Source: Deltaproteobacteria bacterium (GTDB lineage: Bacteria; Desulfobacterota_B; Binatia; UBA9968). Taken from it: DNA of 38,895 bases. The stretch spans positions 1 through 38,895 of the forward strand of contig VBKY01000204.1 in NCBI GenBank assembly GCA_005879255.1. The letters run 5' to 3'. This document shows, in pieces, positions 35,272 through 38,895 of this stretch; the first letter of the stretch is position 1, and every line of letters starts with the position of its first letter. Both the position numbers and the translations under genes were made by a program. Below the pieces are notes generated by a model. That model had not been told where the DNA came from. It searched no databases and worked only from the letters and a program-made list of their open reading frames with translations.

Positions 35272-36120
35272 ATGCCCCGCCGACATCCAGATTGGATCAA
35301 AGTCAAAGCTCCGGGTAACCCCAACTATCTTCGCCTGAAGCGCATTTTGCGGGAAAAAAATCTCCATACCGTTTGCGAGGAAGCGCGCTGCCCGAACATC
35401 GGCGAGTGTTGGGGTAACAAGACCGCGACGTTTTTAATTCTCGGCGACACCTGTACGCGCGGCTGCCGATTTTGCGCGATCGACAAGGGCAAACCGCTGG
35501 CGCTCGACCCCGAAGAGCCGCGCAACGTCGCGCTGGTCGTCAAAGATCTCGGCCTCGATCACATCGTCGTGACCTCGGTAAATCGGGATGATCTCCCCGA
35601 CGGCGGCGCGGCTCATTTTGCGCGGACGGTTTTTTGGATCAAGTCACTCAATCCGGGCATTCGCGTGGAGCTGCTCGTTCCTGACTTTGAAGGCAACCTG
35701 CAGGCGCTCGAAACTGTGGTCAAGTCAGGCATCGAAATCCTGAACCACAACATCGAAACCGTGCCGCGTCTTTACGGTAAAGTCCGCCCTGGCCATAGCT
35801 ATGAGTGCTCGCTGAATATTTTGAAAGAAGCAAAAAACTTCCGTGGCGAGATGCTGACAAAATCCGGCTTTATGCTCGGCGTCGGCGAAACGGAAGACGA
35901 AGTCATGGCGACACTCAGAGATCTGCGGGACAATGACGTCGACATCGTCACCATCGGCCAGTATTTGCAGCCATCCAACCGCCAACTCAAAGTCGAACGC
36001 TATGTGACACCGGAAGAGTTCCAGGAATTCAAGGCGGCAGGCAACGCATTGGGCTTTCGCCATGTCGAGTCGGGGCCGCTCGTGCGCAGTTCCTATCATG
36101 CCTGGAGTCACGTCGATTGA
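35272..36120 (+). CDS. lipA: Lipoyl synthase
   Basis: 282 residues, ATG 35272, 6 bp after lipB. A radical-SAM enzyme inserting two sulfur atoms into protein-bound octanoate. Both iron-sulfur sets are present: auxiliary cluster Cys35, Cys40, Cys46 (CEEARCPNIGECW) and radical-SAM CxxxCxxC at Cys61, Cys65, Cys68 (CTRGCRFC). The C-terminal RSSYHA signature is present at 273-278. Together with lipB this is the complete de novo lipoylation pathway. Confidence 0.97.
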   Translation: MPRRHPDWIKVKAPGNPNYLRLKRILREKNLHTVCEEARCPNIGECWGNKTATFLILGDTCTRGCRFCAIDKGKPLALDPEEPRNVALVVKDLGLDHIVVTSVNRDDLPDGGAAHFARTVFWIKSLNPGIRVELLVPDFEGNLQALETVVKSGIEILNHNIETVPRLYGKVRPGHSYECSLNILKEAKNFRGEMLTKSGFMLGVGETEDEVMATLRDLRDNDVDIVTIGQYLQPSNRQLKVERYVTPEEFQEFKAAGNALGFRHVESGPLVRSSYHAWSHVD

Positions 36121-36193
36121 ACGAGCAAGCGCGGTTTTAATTTTTAGAATCGTACGAACGGATGAAGAGCGTTGTCAGAGCCGACTTTTGAAA

Positions 36194-36223
36194 TTGACTT
36201 CGTAGTAGCATGTCCACTATGTT
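36194..36223 (+). promoter_or_regulatory. Possible promoter of the second ABC importer
   Basis: TTGACT (36194-36199), 18-bp spacer, TATGTT (36218-36223), in the 213-bp gap between lipA and the Tat-exported binding protein. The match is moderate. Confidence 0.4.
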
Positions 36224-36333
36224 TCCGGAGGTGAGAGATCCGGTGGCGGATACCGGCCTAATGGCGCTCGGCTAGGATTCGCGATGCGCTAAACCTCAAG
36301 TGAGAAAGTTCTGACAAAAAGGGAGGCATGGCT

Positions 36334-37677
36334 ATGACAAAAAGGCGATTCACCCGACGCGATTTCATTAAAACGGCTGCAGCTGGGGCGCTCACTGCTG
36401 GGCTGGGCGTGCCTTTGATTTTGCCGGGGCGCTCTCACGGCGCCGCCGCGAAGAAGACTTTGAAAATTCTTCAGTGGGTGCACTTCGTCCCCGCCTTCGA
36501 CAAGTGGTTCAACGAGAAATATGTCAAGGAGTGGGGCGATAAGAACAACACGGAAGTGACCGTGGACAACATCGGCATCGCCGGGATCAGCGCCCGCGCG
36601 GCGGCCGAGGTGTCCGCACAGAAAGGTCACGATATATTCCTCTTCAACTGGCCGCCGCCGTTCTACGAGGAGCAAGTGATCGACATGAAAGATGTCTACG
36701 CGGAGTGCGAGAAGAAATACGGCAAGCCCATCGATCTCGCGATCAAAAGCACCTACAATCCTAAAACCAAGAAATACTTCGGCTTCTCTCCTTCCTTTAC
36801 GCCGGATCCCATCAACTGGCGCAAGGACCTCTGGGACGACGTCGGAGTCGTGCCTGACAGTTGGGACAAAATCCTCGACGGCGGCCGCAAGATCAAACAG
36901 AAGCACAACATCCCCGTGGGCATCGGCCTGGCCCAGGAGATCGATACGGCCATGGCCATGCGCACCCTTATGTACTCTTTTGGCTCCCACGAGCAGGACG
37001 CCAATGGCTATCTGACCTTGAACTCCAAGAACACCATCGAGGCTGTGAAGTTCGTGAAGGCCCTGTTTCAAGAGACGATGACCCCGGAAGTTTTCACTTG
37101 GGACGCCTCCTCCAACAATCGCGCCATGCTGGCCGGCACCATCTCACTGGCGCTCAACGCCATTTCCATCACGCGCCAGGGCGAGAAGGACAACCCGACC
37201 TTTACTGAGAAAATTCACCTCGCCAAGGCGGCTGCCGGCCCCGTGCGCCGCATCGGTCTGGAACATGTGATGGACGTTTATGTCATCTGGAAGTTCGCCG
37301 ACAACATTGACGGCGCCAAGAAGTTTTTGGTGGACTACGTGGGCAACTTCCGCCAGGCGTTCGTCAACGGCGAATTCTATGACTTCCCTTGCTTTCAGCG
37401 GACAGTGCCGGACCTCAAGCAACTTATCAGCAACGACACCAAGGCGAAGCCGGCCGACAAGTACAAGGTCCTAGAGGACGTGCTGAGTTGGGCAACCAAC
37501 ATCGGCTACCCTGGCTACGCTAACGCCGCCATCGACGAGACCTACCAGAAGTGGGTCCTCAACGTCATGTTCGCCAAGGCCGCTCAAGGCGTGCTGAGCC
37601 CAGAAGATGCTGTCAAGGAGGCCGAGTTCGAATGCCGGCGCATTTGGGAGAAATGGCGCGAGCGGAAGCTGATGTAG
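36334..37677 (+). CDS. Tat-exported ABC substrate-binding protein (family 1, sugar-type)
   Basis: 447 residues from ATG 36334, preferred over ATG 36328 because GGGAGG (36321-36326) is 7 bases upstream of it. The twin-arginine signal TRRDFIKTAAAGALTAGLG is clear, so the protein is exported folded. The mature part is a family-1 extracellular binding protein (LKILQWVHFVPAFDKWFNE, FSPSFTPDPINWRKDLWDDV, VPDSWDKILDGG, NRAMLAGTISLALNAIS). An ATPase and a MalF-type permease follow, so a carbohydrate or polyol ligand is likely but unproven. Confidence 0.9.
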   Translation: MTKRRFTRRDFIKTAAAGALTAGLGVPLILPGRSHGAAAKKTLKILQWVHFVPAFDKWFNEKYVKEWGDKNNTEVTVDNIGIAGISARAAAEVSAQKGHDIFLFNWPPPFYEEQVIDMKDVYAECEKKYGKPIDLAIKSTYNPKTKKYFGFSPSFTPDPINWRKDLWDDVGVVPDSWDKILDGGRKIKQKHNIPVGIGLAQEIDTAMAMRTLMYSFGSHEQDANGYLTLNSKNTIEAVKFVKALFQETMTPEVFTWDASSNNRAMLAGTISLALNAISITRQGEKDNPTFTEKIHLAKAAAGPVRRIGLEHVMDVYVIWKFADNIDGAKKFLVDYVGNFRQAFVNGEFYDFPCFQRTVPDLKQLISNDTKAKPADKYKVLEDVLSWATNIGYPGYANAAIDETYQKWVLNVMFAKAAQGVLSPEDAVKEAEFECRRIWEKWRERKLM

Positions 37678-37726
37678 GGCGAGATCTCCGCGGCACATCG
37701 TGTGACCGTGGAAATTAACGCGACGC

Positions 37727-38758
37727 ATGGCCACGGTAGAAACACGCGGGGTCAAGAAGTACTACGGCGACGTCGTTGCGGTGGACGGCGTGGACCTGAT
37801 CACTAGAGATGGCGAATTTCTCGTGCTGCTCGGTCCCTCGGGTTGCGGGAAGACTACCCTCCTGCGCATGATCGCAGGCTTCGAGACACCCAGCGCCGGA
37901 GAGCTGGTGATCGCCGGCGAAGTGGTGAACGACTTGCCACCGCGGGCGCGTAAAATCGCCATGGTCTTCCAGAGCTACGCCCTTTATCCCCACATGACCG
38001 TTTTCAAGAATATCGCGTTCCCTTTAAAAGCGCAGCGCGTAGCGAAAGCGGCCATTCCGCAAAAGGTGGAGTGGGCCGCTTCGCTTTTCGGCATCGGCCA
38101 TCTACTTCACCGCAAGCCACGCGAGCTATCCGGCGGCGAGCGCCAGCGAGTGGCTTTGGCTCGTGCCCTGGTGCGTGAGCCGGCGGTCTTCCTGCTGGAC
38201 GAGCCGCTGTCTAATTTGGACGCGCAATTGCGGACCTCGGCCCGAGACGAACTACAACAATTTCAACGGAGGATCGGCACTACTACGATCTACGTGACCC
38301 ACGATCAGGTCGAGGCGATGGGTCTGGGCGATCGCATCGCCGTGATGAGAGCGGGCACGGTGCGCCAGATCGGCACGCCGCAGGAGATCTACCACGAGCC
38401 GGCCGACACCTTCGTGGCGCGGTTCGTTGGATCGCCGCCGATGAATCTAGTGCAGCATCAAAACTATGTCCTCGGGTTTCGCCCCGAGCAATTTTTACCC
38501 AAGGGAAGCCAAAACGGAATTGGCAATGTGATCACCTTTCCCTTCCGAGTTACCCGGGTGGAATACCTCGGGGCCGACCGGCTGTTGTACGGAACGCTAG
38601 GCGGCACCTTTTCTGACCAGAAAGTCATCGCCCGCCTCCCCTCCACCGTAACCGTCGACATCAAGCCGGAGACCACCTACGATTTCACCGTGGAAGACAA
38701 GGAGCTAAAATTTTTCGATAAGTCCACGGAGCTCCGCATTTCCGCCCGGCCGCTCTAG
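37727..38758 (+). CDS. ABC transporter ATP-binding protein (MalK/UgpC type)
   Basis: 343 residues. Walker [10 protein letters not shown] (36-44), Q-loop MVFQSYALYPHMTVF, signature [16 protein letters not shown], Walker [17 protein letters not shown], switch His in YVTHDQVEAMGLGDRIAVM, and a C-terminal TOBE/regulatory region (VLGFRPEQF). It lies 49 bp after the binding-protein gene and 11 bp before the permease, in one operon. MalK-like ATPases serve sugar importers. Confidence 0.93.
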   Translation: MATVETRGVKKYYGDVVAVDGVDLITRDGEFLVLLGPSGCGKTTLLRMIAGFETPSAGELVIAGEVVNDLPPRARKIAMVFQSYALYPHMTVFKNIAFPLKAQRVAKAAIPQKVEWAASLFGIGHLLHRKPRELSGGERQRVALARALVREPAVFLLDEPLSNLDAQLRTSARDELQQFQRRIGTTTIYVTHDQVEAMGLGDRIAVMRAGTVRQIGTPQEIYHEPADTFVARFVGSPPMNLVQHQNYVLGFRPEQFLPKGSQNGIGNVITFPFRVTRVEYLGADRLLYGTLGGTFSDQKVIARLPSTVTVDIKPETTYDFTVEDKELKFFDKSTELRISARPL

Positions 38759-38769
38759 GCACGCCGCAC

Positions 38770-38895
38770 ATGGACTCCCGCGCACAGACCGCAACAGCCA
38801 CGGGTGACTTGGCCCGCACTCCTCGTCGCCCCATGTCTATCATCGATAGCGAGCGCTGGCTTGGGCCGCTCCTGATCGGCCCGGCCGTCTTGTAC
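38770..38895 (+). CDS. ABC transporter permease (MalF-like), 3' partial
   Basis: ATG 38770 opens a frame that runs off the window after 42 codons. After a polar N-terminus (MDSRAQTATATGDLARTPRR) the first membrane helix begins with ERWLGPLLIGPAVLY, a typical start of MalF/UgpA-type sugar permeases. Position after the ATPase supports the call. Confidence 0.75.
   Translation, partial: MDSRAQTATATGDLARTPRRPMSIIDSERWLGPLLIGPAVLY

Noticed and set aside
36289..37071. 260-codon open frame opposite the Tat-exported binding protein
   Set aside because: Antisense to a well-supported gene, no recognisable motif, no ribosome site; a codon-bias shadow.

Overview
The window reads as chromosomal DNA of an uncultured-type Gram-negative (diderm) bacterium. 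Evidence is an outer-membrane TpsB pore, periplasmic thiol-redox proteins, a Tat-exported binding protein and a complete elongasome operon. The mix of genes (several orphan or partial ABC importers, a two-domain VOC protein, mreBCD-mrdA-rodA, adjacent lipB-lipA, cyanobacteria-like CHAT/DUF928/CHASE2 genes) is what I associate with deltaproteobacteria-like soil or groundwater lineages such as Binatota or Tectomicrobia. That placement is inference and no marker gene here proves it.

Region 1 (1-10219) is an accessory island. It holds the 3' end of a filamentous-haemagglutinin-like exoprotein (TpsA), its outer-membrane transporter (TpsB), a DUF928 protein, a CHASE2-adenylate cyclase and a TPR-CHAT protease-like protein. 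This set is seen together in cyanobacteria. The intact genes are separated by debris: a CHAT start fused by deletion to a CHASE2 membrane helix (3612-4220), and two roughly 110-bp copies of a CHASE2 helix-coding segment on either side of a broken RAYT transposase with 22-bp terminal inverted repeats (6558-7803). The island appears to have duplicated, decayed and been partly replaced.

Region 2 (10386-18246) starts with a SurA-N/DsbA-like thiol protein divergent from the CHAT gene. A binding-protein/ATPase/fused-permease ABC importer follows (11791-16047), then a sigma-54-type response regulator with no kinase beside it. A strong-looking promoter-terminator unit of about 0.3 kb encodes only a 16-residue lysine/alanine peptide (17761-18079).

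Region 3 (18247-24385) carries tlpA-ccdA, folE-pepA, a thioredoxin with no normal start codon, a strong terminator, and a VOC protein plus a NMT1/TauA-type binding protein on the minus strand. The last two lie between two identical 59-bp copies of the rodA 3' end.

Region 4 (24616-36120) is core: mreB-mreC-mreD-mrdA-rodA on the minus strand, a divergent membrane-anchored parvulin-type isomerase, a histidine phosphatase, an NCS2 permease on the minus strand, and lipB-lipA. Region 5 (36194-38895) is a second ABC importer: Tat-exported binding protein, ATPase and the first 42 codons of a permease cut by the window end. I found no tRNA, rRNA or CRISPR array by eye.
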